Source: Lewinellaceae bacterium (GTDB lineage Bacteria > Bacteroidota > Bacteroidia > Chitinophagales > Saprospiraceae). Taken from it: DNA of 64,000 bases. Shown here piece after piece: positions 8,137 to 17,050 of this stretch (positions are counted from its first letter, which is position 1; each line of letters begins with the position of its first letter). Location of the stretch: assembly GCA_020636445.1 (NCBI GenBank), contig JACJXV010000014.1, positions 17,115 to 81,114 on the forward strand, written 5' to 3'. The notes beneath the pieces were generated by a model. It did no database searches and was not told the DNA's origin. It saw only the letters and a list, made by a program, of their open reading frames with translations. The translations under genes and the position numbers were made by a program.

Positions 8137-9210
8137 TCAGGCTGCAGGCTGCGGTGGTGGTAGCAAGGGTAAGATAACCGAAAAATGCTCCGCCGTTTCA
8201 TTGATTATTACTGTGCGATCAGTAAAAAAAGCATAGCGGTTCATAATATTCTGCAGCCCTACCTGAGTACCGGGACTTACCTGGTGTTTACGCTGCAAGT
8301 TGTTGATCATAATAAAGCTATCCGCCTCTACCCGGCAGGTAATCGTCAATGGTTTATCGCTGGAAATGATGTTGTGCTTAATCACATTTTCCAACAGAAG
8401 CTGTAAAGCTAAAGGTACCACCTGCCACTGGACCGACGAACACACAGGGGTATCGAATTCTACCCGCAGGTTATCGCCGAACCGCGCCTGTAACAGAAAA
8501 AAGTAGGACTTTAAAAAGGTTAACTCCTCGCCCAGTGAAATCAGGGGCTTATTCTGAATTTCCAGAATATAGCGGTAAACTTTCGCCATGCGTTCAACAA
8601 ACTGTACCGCCCGGGTTGGGTCCTCCGGAATCAGGTAAACCAAGGTATTCAAACTGTTAAACAGAAAATGGGGATTAACCTGGCTCTTCAATCCATCCAA
8701 CTGCGACTGGATGTTTTCCCGCCTTAATTGTTCGGCTTCCAGCAGCGAATCCCGCCAGCGCTCATACATGAAAACTGCTTCGTAAATCGACCAGACCAGT
8801 GCAATAATCAAAATAGACGCTGTATTGTAATCGATATCCGTAATATTTGGATTGTGTTCCGGGTGTATCCCCAGAACCAGTATAGCTCCTTTGATTAACC
8901 TGGACAGGAAAAAGTAAGTCAGGGCTATCCAAAATCCAGTAAGGACGATGCGCTTCATCGTGCGGGAAAACTCCGGCCAGCGACGGCGAAAATACAGCAC
9001 GATAGCCCGGGTACTTAACCAATAGGATATCGTAAATAAAAAAGAGACTACCCAAGCCTGAAGGTAATGTTGCCAATCCGGCCATAGTTGCTCTTCAAAA
9101 AAAAGCAAAGGAACCACAAAAGAAATGATCGGCACCCCTATGATGATGGCCCATCGGTCGTTGAGCTGATATGTTGTCGAAGATAGTTGATTATGCATGA
9201 TCCATGTCAA
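8137..9210 (-). CDS. LytS/YehU-type sensor histidine kinase
   Basis: A 357-residue membrane kinase. Four hydrophobic segments fill the first about 150 residues, followed by a short coiled linker. The His_kinase domain has the phospho-acceptor H181 in NPHFLFNSLNTL, then the ATPase domain with the N-box LLLENVIKHN and a G-box near VGLQNIMNRY. Partners of this class are LytTR regulators, and one is encoded at 2511-3272, though not in the same operon. The upstream region is shared with the divergent gene at 9425. Confidence 0.93.
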   Translation of the reverse strand: MTWIMHNQLSSTTYQLNDRWAIIIGVPIISFVVPLLFFEEQLWPDWQHYLQAWVVSFLFTISYWLSTRAIVLYFRRRWPEFSRTMKRIVLTGFWIALTYFFLSRLIKGAILVLGIHPEHNPNITDIDYNTASILIIALVWSIYEAVFMYERWRDSLLEAEQLRRENIQSQLDGLKSQVNPHFLFNSLNTLVYLIPEDPTRAVQFVERMAKVYRYILEIQNKPLISLGEELTFLKSYFFLLQARFGDNLRVEFDTPVCSSVQWQVVPLALQLLLENVIKHNIISSDKPLTITCRVEADSFIMINNLQRKHQVSPGTQVGLQNIMNRYAFFTDRTVIINETAEHFSVILPLLPPPQPAA

Positions 9211-9377
9211 GCGCCGGTTTACCCACCAGCGGCATGATAAAAGTCTTACTTTTCCGGGAATAATACTACCTAATCCCGCTGAAGCGTAGGTTGAGCCCGT
9301 TGAACTGTCACTTTCTGCTATTCAATCGATTCTCCTCACGTATTCACAGATCTTTTTCCAGATTCTTTGCCTGGCAC

Positions 9378-9418
9378 TTGGAGGATTAAGTATTTTCACT
9401 AACTTTGTTTTTCAAAGT
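9378..9418 (+). promoter_or_regulatory. Bacteroidota promoter overlapped by an operator dyad
   Basis: TTG at 9378-9380 and TAACTTTG at 9400-9407 are separated by 19 bases, matching the Bacteroidota -33/-7 consensus (TTG, TAnnTTTG). A 17-base dyad ACTTTG-N5-CAAAGT (9402-9418) overlaps the -7 element and the expected start of transcription, six bases before the ATG at 9425. The same dyad in the other orientation recurs at 10405-10421. The winged-helix protein at 10069 is the natural candidate repressor. Confidence 0.7.
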
Positions 9419-9424
9419 GCTTTT

Positions 9425-10072
9425 ATGGAAGAACACCACAACCCGCTGGCAACCTTACAGGAAATTCGTCACCTGATGGAACGGTCCTCGCGGTTCATCT
9501 CCTTGAGTGGATTATCCGGCGTCATTGCTGGCACGTTTGCGCTGCTGGGTGCCCTAGCTGCTTTTCTTTTTCTGGATACGATACCTTTCACTAACAACCC
9601 TCCTTTTTACTTTCTTACCCACGATGGAGAAGGTTGGCGGGAAGAATACCTTATCTTTTTCTTACTAGACGGCCTGCTCGTCCTGATCGGTGCCATCGGC
9701 GGAGCCCTTTTTTTTACCACTCGCCAGGCCAGGCGTAGCGGGCAACCCGTCTGGGATGCACTGAGCCGGCGCCTGCTGATCAATTTAGGACTCCCTATTG
9801 TTACCGGAGGAATCTTTATTATTGCGCTCTATCTGCATCACCTGAACGGATTCATTGCTCCGGCAACCCTGATTTTTTATGGGCTTGGCCTGATTAATGG
9901 AAGTAAATACACCCTGGACGATATTCGTTACCTGGGATTATGCGAAATTGCACTGGGATTGCTAGGCATGTTCCTTCCCGGTTATGGCTTAGAGCTATGG
10001 GCGATCGGCTTCGGAATCCTCCACATTATCTATGGTGTATTAATGTATAACAAATACGAAAGAAAACCGTGA
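9425..10072 (+). CDS. Hypothetical multi-pass membrane protein
   Basis: A 215-residue integral membrane protein with about six hydrophobic helices (first at about 29-52, last at about 185-205), and no catalytic motif. The N-terminal cytoplasmic part begins with an amphipathic helix. It overlaps the next gene by four bases (GTGA), a mark of translational coupling with the winged-helix regulator. Membrane-protein/HTH pairs of this sort occur in many Bacteroidota; the role of the membrane partner is unknown. An operator dyad overlaps its promoter. Confidence 0.8.
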   Translation: MEEHHNPLATLQEIRHLMERSSRFISLSGLSGVIAGTFALLGALAAFLFLDTIPFTNNPPFYFLTHDGEGWREEYLIFFLLDGLLVLIGAIGGALFFTTRQARRSGQPVWDALSRRLLINLGLPIVTGGIFIIALYLHHLNGFIAPATLIFYGLGLINGSKYTLDDIRYLGLCEIALGLLGMFLPGYGLELWAIGFGILHIIYGVLMYNKYERKP

Positions 10073-10383
10073 GCGAAGATGCCATGAAGGATATCATTGC
10101 CCGGTTACAAAAAGTTTTTGACCACCGGGCGCGCCTGGGAATCATGTCGATCCTCCTCGTCGATGATTGGGTGGATTTTAATACCCTCAAAGAAAGATTA
10201 GAACTAACCGATGGCGCATTGGCGGCCCACCTCAAAACACTGGAGGATGCCGCTTTCCTTAACGTCCGCAAAGAATTCATTGGCAGAAAGCCGCGTACCT
10301 CCTACCAGGTTACGCACCAGGGCCGCAAGGCATTTAATGATCATCTGGATGCCCTGGAACAATTATTGCGCTTCCGGGAGTAA
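10069..10383 (+). CDS. Winged-helix transcriptional regulator (ArsR/MarR-like, HTH_34 type)
   Basis: A 104-residue one-domain winged-helix protein. The order is VFDHRARLGIMSIL, VDFNTLKERLELTDGALAAH (recognition helix), LKTLEDAAFLNVRKEF and the wing GRKPRTSYQVTHQGR, the pattern of the HTH_34 family. No metal-binding cysteines are seen. The start is GTG at 10069, overlapping the previous stop; ATG at 10084 is an alternative. It probably binds the ACTTTG-N5-CAAAGT dyads in front of its own operon and in front of the DUF1361 gene; this is inference from position. Confidence 0.88.
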   Translation: MSEDAMKDIIARLQKVFDHRARLGIMSILLVDDWVDFNTLKERLELTDGALAAHLKTLEDAAFLNVRKEFIGRKPRTSYQVTHQGRKAFNDHLDALEQLLRFRE

Positions 10384-10404
10384 TGAATATTTTTTTGCCT
10401 TTTA

Positions 10405-10421
10405 ACTTTGAAAAACAAAGT
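10405..10421 (+). promoter_or_regulatory. Second ACTTTG-N5-CAAAGT operator on a -7 element
   Basis: This 17-base dyad is the exact reverse complement of the one at 9402-9418. It overlaps TAACTTTG (10403-10410), a perfect TAnnTTTG -7 element, and lies five bases before the ATG at 10427. No clear -33 element is present, so the promoter may be weak or activated. Recurrence with the same placement argues for a shared regulator. Confidence 0.7.
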
Positions 10422-10426
10422 ACTTT

Positions 10427-11086
10427 ATGGATAGTAAATTGACTTCCTGGCGAAACTGGCTCTATATCCAAAGCGTCTTCAACCTGGGATTAATCGGAGT
10501 TCGGGTTGCCTGGGCCCATTGGGCCAATGTTTCCCCAAATTCTCTTTTTCTTTTTCTCATTTGGAACTTATTCCTGGCCTGGATACCCGTATGGTTTAGC
10601 AGTCGGCTGACTGCCCGACAGCCGGGGCTCCTCAGCCTGGGCTTATTCATGGGCTGGTTGGTCTTTCTGCCCAATGCCCCTTATTTACTGACCGATCTGA
10701 TTCACCTGCGGGAGCGCCCCCCCATTCCTCTTTGGTTCGACGGGATTCTCTTTTTCTCCTTTGCCTGGACGGGGCTTGCACTCGGACTCTGGTCATTATT
10801 GCGCGTTGAACAACAACTCCGTATTTGGTGGCCCCAACATCGACGCTCCTATACCGGACTCTGGCTTTTTCTCGCCGGACTGGGTGTTTTTTGCGGACGT
10901 TTCCTGCGCTGGAATAGCTGGGAACTCATCACCAACCCACGAGGCTTACTCAGCGATGCAGTCCAACTTCTGACACACTGGGAAGCCTACCGGGGCGAAC
11001 TGATCCTTATTCCGGTCGTCGGAGCCGTATTACTGCTGATTCATCAACAAATCTCCTGTCTGTTTAAACCTACTCACCATGCGTAA
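10427..11086 (+). CDS. DUF1361 membrane protein
   Basis: A 219-residue membrane protein with about six hydrophobic helices. The central region has the DUF1361 hallmark FLPNAPYLLTDLIHLRERP followed by WFDG and a short acidic/basic loop. The family is found in Firmicutes and Bacteroidota with no assigned reaction. It overlaps the DUF4153-like gene by eight bases, so the two are co-translated, and its promoter carries the operator shared with the upstream operon. Confidence 0.88.
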   Translation: MDSKLTSWRNWLYIQSVFNLGLIGVRVAWAHWANVSPNSLFLFLIWNLFLAWIPVWFSSRLTARQPGLLSLGLFMGWLVFLPNAPYLLTDLIHLRERPPIPLWFDGILFFSFAWTGLALGLWSLLRVEQQLRIWWPQHRRSYTGLWLFLAGLGVFCGRFLRWNSWELITNPRGLLSDAVQLLTHWEAYRGELILIPVVGAVLLLIHQQISCLFKPTHHA

Positions 11087-12557
11087 AGAATTGCTCACCA
11101 GCGGTGCCATCCTTAGCGGAGCACTCGCCTACACCCTTTTGTTCTGGCAAGCCCAAAAGGGGTTGAATATCTTACTTTTTAGTATGCTGGCCATAGTCTT
11201 ATCCTGGTTGTTGCACCCCGATCAACGCAACAACCGCACCTATTGGATCATGGCCACCATCAACCTGTATACAGCAACATTAGTCGTCGGACACCATACC
11301 ACGCTGGCGCTGATAGCCCACGTTTTTTCCTGGATACTGCTCATAGGCCTGTGTCAGGCCCGCGAGCTGCGTTTCTTGTTTTTCGCCGGCATTTTAGGAG
11401 TTTCTCAACTACTGACCGCTCCCTGGCAACTTATCAAGGGAGCTCTTGCCGGAGTAAGCCAGGCTGGCGGAGGCTGGGGGCGCCGGGTTGCATTATCAAT
11501 ACTTCCGGTGACGGTTACTGTTGTGTTTTTTACGCTGTATTACCAGGCTAACCCCCGTTTTGCCAGTTGGTTTTCCTCCTGGGCTTACTGGTGGCAACAA
11601 TGGGATTGGGGTAACCTACCAGGCATCCTGGGCTTATTCCTCCGGGGCGCCTGTATTGTCAGCGCACTGCTGCTTCCTGGCTACTTTGTCGATTTACTTG
11701 CGCCGCTCGATCAGCACCCGCTGGCACTGGAACGTCGTCGACAAAAACAATGGCTTCCTCTCCGCTTTTCCACTATCGGACTCAAACGCGAATATGCCAT
11801 GGCCATGCTCACCCTGTCTCTTCTCAATGGGCTTTTGCTCAGTGTGAACCTTGCGGATCTACCCTATGTATGGCGACTTCATCCTCAGCTTTCTGCTGCC
11901 ACCCTCAGCCAGTTCGTCCATGCGGGTACAAGCTTGCTGATGCTGAGTATCGTGCTGGCCATGGGATTATTGGTTTGGTTTTTCCGGGGAAATCTCAATT
12001 TTTACCGCTCACCTGGCTGGCTGCAAGTACTCGGCTATGCCTGGCTCGCCCAAAATGCCTGGCTGGCACTGGCAGTAGGGGTTCGCAACTACCACTATTT
12101 TAACACTTACGGCTTAACCTACCTTCGGCTGGGGGTGTTGGCATTTCTGGTTCTTGTGATGGTTGGGTTACTGAGTCTCTATGCGAAGTTATACCTGCGG
12201 CGCTCGCTTTTTTACCTATTGGTGAGTAACGCCTGGGCCTGGGTGCTCTGCCTGGTACTGGCTGCCAGCTTCAATTGGGATGTTATTATTGCTCGTTACA
12301 ATCTTTCCGATCAGCGTCCGCAGGCTCCTGATGTACAGTGGTTGGTTTCTACAGTTTCCCCACAACAGTTTCCGGTACTTCTGGCCAAGTATTCCACGTT
12401 AATAGCAAACTGGCCCGAAGCGGACGTCCAGGTAACCCTGGAAACACAATCGCAGCGCATCCGTCAGCGGCTGGCCACTCAGGATTGGCGGGGATGGAAT
12501 TATCGCGACCGCCAACTCGCCAGAGCCTGTGCCCAGTCGTGGCCAGGCAAAAAATAA
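11079..12557 (+). CDS. DUF4153/DUF4173-like membrane protein
   Basis: A 492-residue protein with at least ten hydrophobic helices and a hydrophilic C-terminal tail of about 80 residues. The central part (YFNTYGLTYLRLGVLAF) matches the DUF4153/DUF4173 family pattern of an RLGV-like motif between helices. The reaction is unknown. It overlaps DUF1361 and is probably the last gene of that unit; it is convergent with the P450 gene, 14 bases apart. Very high Trp/Leu content is normal for this family. Confidence 0.8.
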   Translation: MRKELLTSGAILSGALAYTLLFWQAQKGLNILLFSMLAIVLSWLLHPDQRNNRTYWIMATINLYTATLVVGHHTTLALIAHVFSWILLIGLCQARELRFLFFAGILGVSQLLTAPWQLIKGALAGVSQAGGGWGRRVALSILPVTVTVVFFTLYYQANPRFASWFSSWAYWWQQWDWGNLPGILGLFLRGACIVSALLLPGYFVDLLAPLDQHPLALERRRQKQWLPLRFSTIGLKREYAMAMLTLSLLNGLLLSVNLADLPYVWRLHPQLSAATLSQFVHAGTSLLMLSIVLAMGLLVWFFRGNLNFYRSPGWLQVLGYAWLAQNAWLALAVGVRNYHYFNTYGLTYLRLGVLAFLVLVMVGLLSLYAKLYLRRSLFYLLVSNAWAWVLCLVLAASFNWDVIIARYNLSDQRPQAPDVQWLVSTVSPQQFPVLLAKYSTLIANWPEADVQVTLETQSQRIRQRLATQDWRGWNYRDRQLARACAQSWPGKK

Positions 12558-12571
12558 CCCGTATAAAATAA

Positions 12572-13930
12572 TCAGCTTCGTTTTTTCACCCCGAGCCAGA
12601 TTCCATCTGCCGGCCGCAGTGTCAACAGTGGCCGGGGCACTGGAATCCGATCCGGAACCACGCTGAAATCGTAGCGGCGTACCAGCATGGCAAACGCTAA
12701 TTGCATTTCCAACAGCGCAAAATTATTCCCGATGCACAGGCGGGGGCCGCCACCAAAAGGAATATAAGCGTAGGGATGTTTACCGGCCATCGCCTCTTTG
12801 GCAAAGCGCTCGGGGCGAAACGCCTCCGGATCATCCCAGTGCTCAGGCGAATGGTGTGCACCGTAGATATAGGTTACCAAAAACGTTCCGGCCGGAATGG
12901 GTATCCCATTATAATTATCATCGGCAATGGCCACCCGATCGGTGATCCAGGCGGGTGGGTATAAACGCATACCCTCATCAATCACCTGGCTTAGTAATTC
13001 CAGGCGGGGCAGGTCTGCAAATCCGGGAGTGCGATCACCTACCACTTCCGCCAGTTCCTGGCGCAGACGATCTACATACTCCGGGTGCTGAGCCAGCAAG
13101 TAAAGGGTCCAGGCCAGGGCATTAGCCGAAGTTTCGTGGCCGGCGACAAAAAGAATATTCAACTCCGCCAGCAATTGCTCTTCTTCCATGGGCTCGCCCG
13201 TGTCCTCATACCGCGACTCCAGGAGCATCTGTAATAAATCATCCGGATTAGCCCCGGATTCCTGGCGCTCCCGCACATAGCGCCGCATTGTTGCCATCGT
13301 TTTTGCCGCCAATACTTCGTGTTCCCGTAATTGCCCCGACACCTTCAACCAGGGATTGAGAAAAGGCTGCCGGATCTGCCGGATGATAAATTGCTGTAAA
13401 ATGGTAATATTATCACTCAATTCGCGCAGGTCCTCATCGGGAAGCCGGGTACTGAAAATAGACCGGGCTACGATGTTAAACGCCAGTTCCAGCAAGTGCT
13501 GCGCCATATCTACCGGCCCCTCCGCAATCTCCTGATCCAGCTCCTCCGCAAATTCATCAATCACCGTTTGCATCAAGCCCGTCAGACCAGCAAGCCGCTG
13601 GCGGTGAAAGCCCGGCTGAATCAGTCGCCGCTGCCGCCGCCAGAAATCGCCCTCACTGGTCAGCAGCCCATTTCCCAAAAAATGACTCAACTTGTCAAAG
13701 TGCGCCGGCGATTTGCGGTAATTGCGGTTATTCTTTTGCAATACGTACTGAATGAATCCTGGATCAGCCGTAAAAATGGCCGGAAACACCCCGCCCATGT
13801 ACATCGAATACGTGTGCCCGAAACGTTCCACATTCTCCGCCAATAAGGAAATGGGATCGCGTAAAAACCGAAAGGAGTTGCGCAACGTTCGCCAACGGGG
13901 AATAGCGGGAATGGGAGCAGGCTGGTTCAT
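12572..13930 (-). CDS. Cytochrome P450
   Basis: A 452-residue P450 counting from ATG 13930, which gives the expected proline-rich start (MNQPAPIPAIPRW). An upstream in-frame ATG at 13999 would add 23 residues and is less likely. Signatures: I-helix oxygen site AGHET (263-267), K-helix ExxR (E319-R322), the PERF-like region ending FRPERF (371-376) and the haem loop FGGGPRLCIG, with the axial ligand C399. It is soluble (no membrane anchor) and resembles bacterial fatty-acid or terpene-hydroxylating P450s, so it needs separate ferredoxin/reductase partners, none of which are adjacent. The substrate is unknown; its neighbour 600 bases upstream encodes an acyl-CoA dehydrogenase on the other strand. 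Confidence 0.95.
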   Translation of the reverse strand: MNQPAPIPAIPRWRTLRNSFRFLRDPISLLAENVERFGHTYSMYMGGVFPAIFTADPGFIQYVLQKNNRNYRKSPAHFDKLSHFLGNGLLTSEGDFWRRQRRLIQPGFHRQRLAGLTGLMQTVIDEFAEELDQEIAEGPVDMAQHLLELAFNIVARSIFSTRLPDEDLRELSDNITILQQFIIRQIRQPFLNPWLKVSGQLREHEVLAAKTMATMRRYVRERQESGANPDDLLQMLLESRYEDTGEPMEEEQLLAELNILFVAGHETSANALAWTLYLLAQHPEYVDRLRQELAEVVGDRTPGFADLPRLELLSQVIDEGMRLYPPAWITDRVAIADDNYNGIPIPAGTFLVTYIYGAHHSPEHWDDPEAFRPERFAKEAMAGKHPYAYIPFGGGPRLCIGNNFALLEMQLAFAMLVRRYDFSVVPDRIPVPRPLLTLRPADGIWLGVKKRS

Positions 13931-14234
13931 ATAACGTAGGTTGTAGGCTAAAAAAATACCGCAAACACTTGTGGCTGCCAAACTACGGTTTTTAGCCACA
14001 AAAGTCCAGTCGTAATACCATCAGTCTGTCAAGTTGGAAACCTTCCGGTTGGATAACGCTGGCTGCTACTTGACTGAGAAATCAGAAATGGGAAATTTAC
14101 CCGACTCCGGCGGGTGAGAAATGAGTACTTCGCTTGGTTACTGAGCGGTGGTTCTTGAGCGGAGTTATACTCAGGATTACCAAGCCAAAGTGCAGTAACC
14201 CTCAACGTTTTCTAACGCCAGTGGAAACAGTTTA

Positions 14235-14291
14235 CCCTCCGTAGGCGGGTAAACCCTCCGTAGGCGGGTAAACCCTCCGTAGGCGGGTAAA
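14235..14291. repeat. Three tandem copies of a 19-bp unit
   Basis: The unit CCCTCCGTAGGCGGGTAAA occurs three times in a row (14235, 14254, 14273), without mismatches. Each copy contains short inverted arms (ACCC and GGGT). Related text in reverse orientation, with a CCATAGG variant core, is at about 16705-16750. The surrounding 620-base gap (13931-14554) otherwise holds only promoter signals for the genes on each side. Confidence 0.85.
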
Positions 14292-14453
14292 CTTTGGTTT
14301 GTCCCAAACCAGCGGTCTGAATACCGGCCAATACGCCGCTTGGAATCGAAAGATTCCTGCGAACAGTAGGAAATGAGCCCGACTACGTCAGGGCAAAAAA
14401 TCGGAAATCAGCCCTTCAACCCCACACAAGCTGCCTGTTAATAGATAATTTTT

Positions 14454-14532
14454 GCGAAAATTCGCTAAATTTTATGCTTCAGCCCTTTACTATGTCCCGG
14501 GAGCCTCCTATCTTTGTAGCGAAATTTCGCTA
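14454..14532 (+). promoter_or_regulatory. Promoter of acyl-CoA dehydrogenase with paired dyads
   Basis: A -7 element TATCTTTG (14509-14516) matches TAnnTTTG, with a TTTAC about 20 bases before it. A perfect 16-base palindrome TAGCGAAATTTCGCTA (14517-14532) directly follows it. A second copy of the core GCGAA-N2-TTCGC lies at 14454-14465, 65 bases upstream. The two sites bracket the promoter, an arrangement that fits a repressor that senses fatty acyl-CoA, as TetR-type regulators of beta-oxidation do. No regulator gene is adjacent. Confidence 0.65.
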
Positions 14533-14554
14533 AGCGTAAAAATACATTCCATCC

Positions 14555-16351
14555 ATGGCCACAACAATTCAGCAAGACGTACTACAAGGTGGTGAGTTCC
14601 TGATTAAGGATACCACCCCGGGGCAAACCTTCATCCCCGAAGAAATGAATGAAGAGCAGCGGATGATTCGCGACACCGTTAAAGATTTCCTCCTGAGCGA
14701 GATCATCCCCAATGCCAAGAAAATTGAAAAACAGGAAGCCGGTATTGCGGTCAGTCTCCTGGAAAAACTGGCTGAACTAGGCTTGCTCGGCACCCACATG
14801 CCGCAGGAATACGGTGGCATGGAAATGGACAACAATACCAATACCATTATTGCCGAGACGATGGGGCCTGCCGGGTCTTTCACCGTTTCCTATGCGGCAC
14901 ATATCGGAATTGGCATGCTCCCCATCCTTTACTTCGGTACAGAGGAGCAAAAACAGAAGTACCTGCCACGACTGATTGCCGGAGAACTGAAGGCTGCTTA
15001 TTGCCTTACGGAACCTGGTTCGGGCTCGGATGCCCTGGCCGCCAAAACCCGCGCTGATTTAACAGCGGAAGGCACACACTACGTCCTCAACGGCCAGAAG
15101 ATGTGGATTTCCAATGCTGGTTTTGCTGATATTTTCATCGTTTTCGCCAAAATTGGCGGGGATAAATTCACCGGATTTATTGTCGAACGCGATACGGAAG
15201 GATTAACCTTTGGCGCCGAAGAAGATAAGATGGGCATTAAAGGATCCTCCACGCGCCAGGTGTTTTTCGAAAACGTAAAAGTACCTACCGATAACCTTCT
15301 CGGAGAAATCGGCAAGGGTCACCTGATTGCTTTCAACGTATTGAACATCGGCCGTTTCAAATTAGGCGCTTTGTGCCTGGGTGGTGCTAAAATGAGCGCT
15401 GATACGGCAGTGAAATACGCCGTTGAACGCCACCAGTTCAACCAACCGATCGCCAATTTTGGCGCAATTAAACATAAACTAGCCGAACAGGCGATCCGCA
15501 TTTTCGCCGGCGAAAGCACGCTTTACCGGGTCTCCAATCTCCTCCAGGAAAAAGCGGAGGAGCTGGTAGCCAAAGGTACCAGCTTTGCCAAAGCAAAACT
15601 GGAAGGTGCTGAAGAGTACGCCATCGAATGCTCTATTCTGAAAGTCGCAGGCTCTGAAATTCTCGACTACGTCGTTGACGAAACCCTGCAGGTTCACGGC
15701 GGGATGGGCTTTTCAGAAGAAGGTACTGCCGCCCGCGCCTACCGCGACTCCCGGATCAACCGTATTTACGAAGGGACCAATGAGATCAACCGCTTGTTGA
15801 TGATCGACATGTTATTCAAGCGTGCCCTGAAAGGCGAACTGGATATCGTCGGCCCGGCCTGGGCTGTTCAGAAGGAACTGGCCTCGATGCCCACCAACGA
15901 GCCGGCAGAAGGCCCTTACGGAGAGGAATACAAGGCGATTAAGGATTTCAAGAAAATCGTCCTGATGGTAGCCGGTGCTGCTGCCAAAATGCAGATGGAC
16001 GGCAAGCTCAACCTCAAGGACGAGCAGGAAATCCTCATGAATGTTGCCGACATGCTCACCGACCTGTACCTGGCAGAATCTACGCTGCTGCGGGTTGAGA
16101 AACTAGCCGGACGTTCCACCAACGTTCCCCAGGAAGTGTATGATGCTATCCTTCGCGTATTCCTGCACGATGTTACTGCCCGCATCCAGCATACCGCTAC
16201 CGATGCCCTGGCTTCTTTTGCCGAAGGGGATCTCCTGCGCACCATGCTGATGGGCCTTAAGCGGTTTACCAAGTATCCTCCACAGAATGTTAAGGCACTC
16301 CGCCGGCAAATAGCCGATGCGCTCATTGCCTCCAACAGCTACTGTTTGTAA
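14555..16351 (+). CDS. Acyl-CoA dehydrogenase
   Basis: A 598-residue flavoenzyme that introduces the alpha-beta double bond in acyl-CoA, the first step of beta-oxidation. The N-terminal helical domain (about 30-150), beta domain with AAYCLTEPGSGSDALA (about 150-260) and C-terminal helical domain are present. The catalytic Glu lies in RIYEGTNEINR. About 150 extra residues follow the canonical end, an extension typical of the VLCAD-like class. It stands alone with its own promoter, dyads and a strong terminator. Electron-transfer flavoprotein genes are not nearby. Confidence 0.95.
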   Translation: MATTIQQDVLQGGEFLIKDTTPGQTFIPEEMNEEQRMIRDTVKDFLLSEIIPNAKKIEKQEAGIAVSLLEKLAELGLLGTHMPQEYGGMEMDNNTNTIIAETMGPAGSFTVSYAAHIGIGMLPILYFGTEEQKQKYLPRLIAGELKAAYCLTEPGSGSDALAAKTRADLTAEGTHYVLNGQKMWISNAGFADIFIVFAKIGGDKFTGFIVERDTEGLTFGAEEDKMGIKGSSTRQVFFENVKVPTDNLLGEIGKGHLIAFNVLNIGRFKLGALCLGGAKMSADTAVKYAVERHQFNQPIANFGAIKHKLAEQAIRIFAGESTLYRVSNLLQEKAEELVAKGTSFAKAKLEGAEEYAIECSILKVAGSEILDYVVDETLQVHGGMGFSEEGTAARAYRDSRINRIYEGTNEINRLLMIDMLFKRALKGELDIVGPAWAVQKELASMPTNEPAEGPYGEEYKAIKDFKKIVLMVAGAAAKMQMDGKLNLKDEQEILMNVADMLTDLYLAESTLLRVEKLAGRSTNVPQEVYDAILRVFLHDVTARIQHTATDALASFAEGDLLRTMLMGLKRFTKYPPQNVKALRRQIADALIASNSYCL

Positions 16352-16400
16352 GCAGGAAAAGGGAGCCAACTCTCTTACTCACTGATAACCTTAAAAGAGT

Positions 16401-16446
16401 CATCCCGAATTTTGGCAACGTCCGAAGTTCGGGATGCTTTTTTTCT
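16401..16446 (+). terminator. Rho-independent terminator of the acyl-CoA dehydrogenase gene
   Basis: Perfect 9-bp arms CATCCCGAA (16401-16409) and TTCGGGATG (16428-16436) are followed by a C and seven T. It lies 50 bases after the stop. Confidence 0.85.
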
Positions 16447-16679
16447 GCTTCCTATGGCGCATTGGCTATTAGCGTGTTAGCGTAATCTGTTTTTCAAGGA
16501 AAGCACCTGAGATAAAAGCCCTTGGCGGCTCAACCTGAACCTGGCTTTTTGTGTCATCGCTGACAAAAACCAGCTTCCCCGTGCAAAGGATTCCTTTTCG
16601 TCGTATCTTATGTCGTGCTGGTTCTTAAACACTGTGGCCAGTACTTGCAGGTATCACATTAAACATGAGTCATCCCGAG

Positions 16680-17000
16680 TTCTAGTTTGGTGGCAGGCAG
16701 GGTTTACCCGCCTATGGAGGGTTTACCACAGCCTATGGGCGGGTAAGCTTAGTTTAGAAACGACCCTGAAGGGGCCCGTAGGGCTGGCTTGGTTTAGATT
16801 GAGTATACTTTAAACCTCTTCTAAACCCTCGTAAACGAGCGCGGAGCAAAGCGACGCGCAGCTCTAAACCCTCTCTAAACTAAGCCCGTAGGGCTGGCTC
16901 TAAACCAGCGGGAAGCGAATGCGACACGCGACTCTAAACCAGCAAGCGCAGCGCAGCGGCTCTAAACGCGAAAGCCATGCTGCCCTAAATTCGGGATAAC
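16680..17000. repeat. Intergenic mosaic repeat region B
   Basis: A 700-base gap (16352-17050) without a gene is filled here by repeated CTCTAAACC or TAAACC words, each followed by a purine-rich GAGC/GCGA block. One unit at about 16837-16858 has arms GCGCG and CGCGC around the core GAGCAAAGCGA; the same core recurs at about 32701 with different complementary arms. The left end also contains a reversed relative of the 19-bp repeat near 14235. No open frame of interest is present. Confidence 0.75.
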
Positions 17001-17050
17001 CCATGTTTCTGCACGATTCCTCCCTGGAACTACCTTAAAAACCTACCATT

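Noticed and set aside
2511..9210. Operonic two-component pair of the LytTR regulator and LytS kinase
   Set aside because: The genes are 5 kb apart and on opposite strands; only a functional pairing is possible and it is untested.
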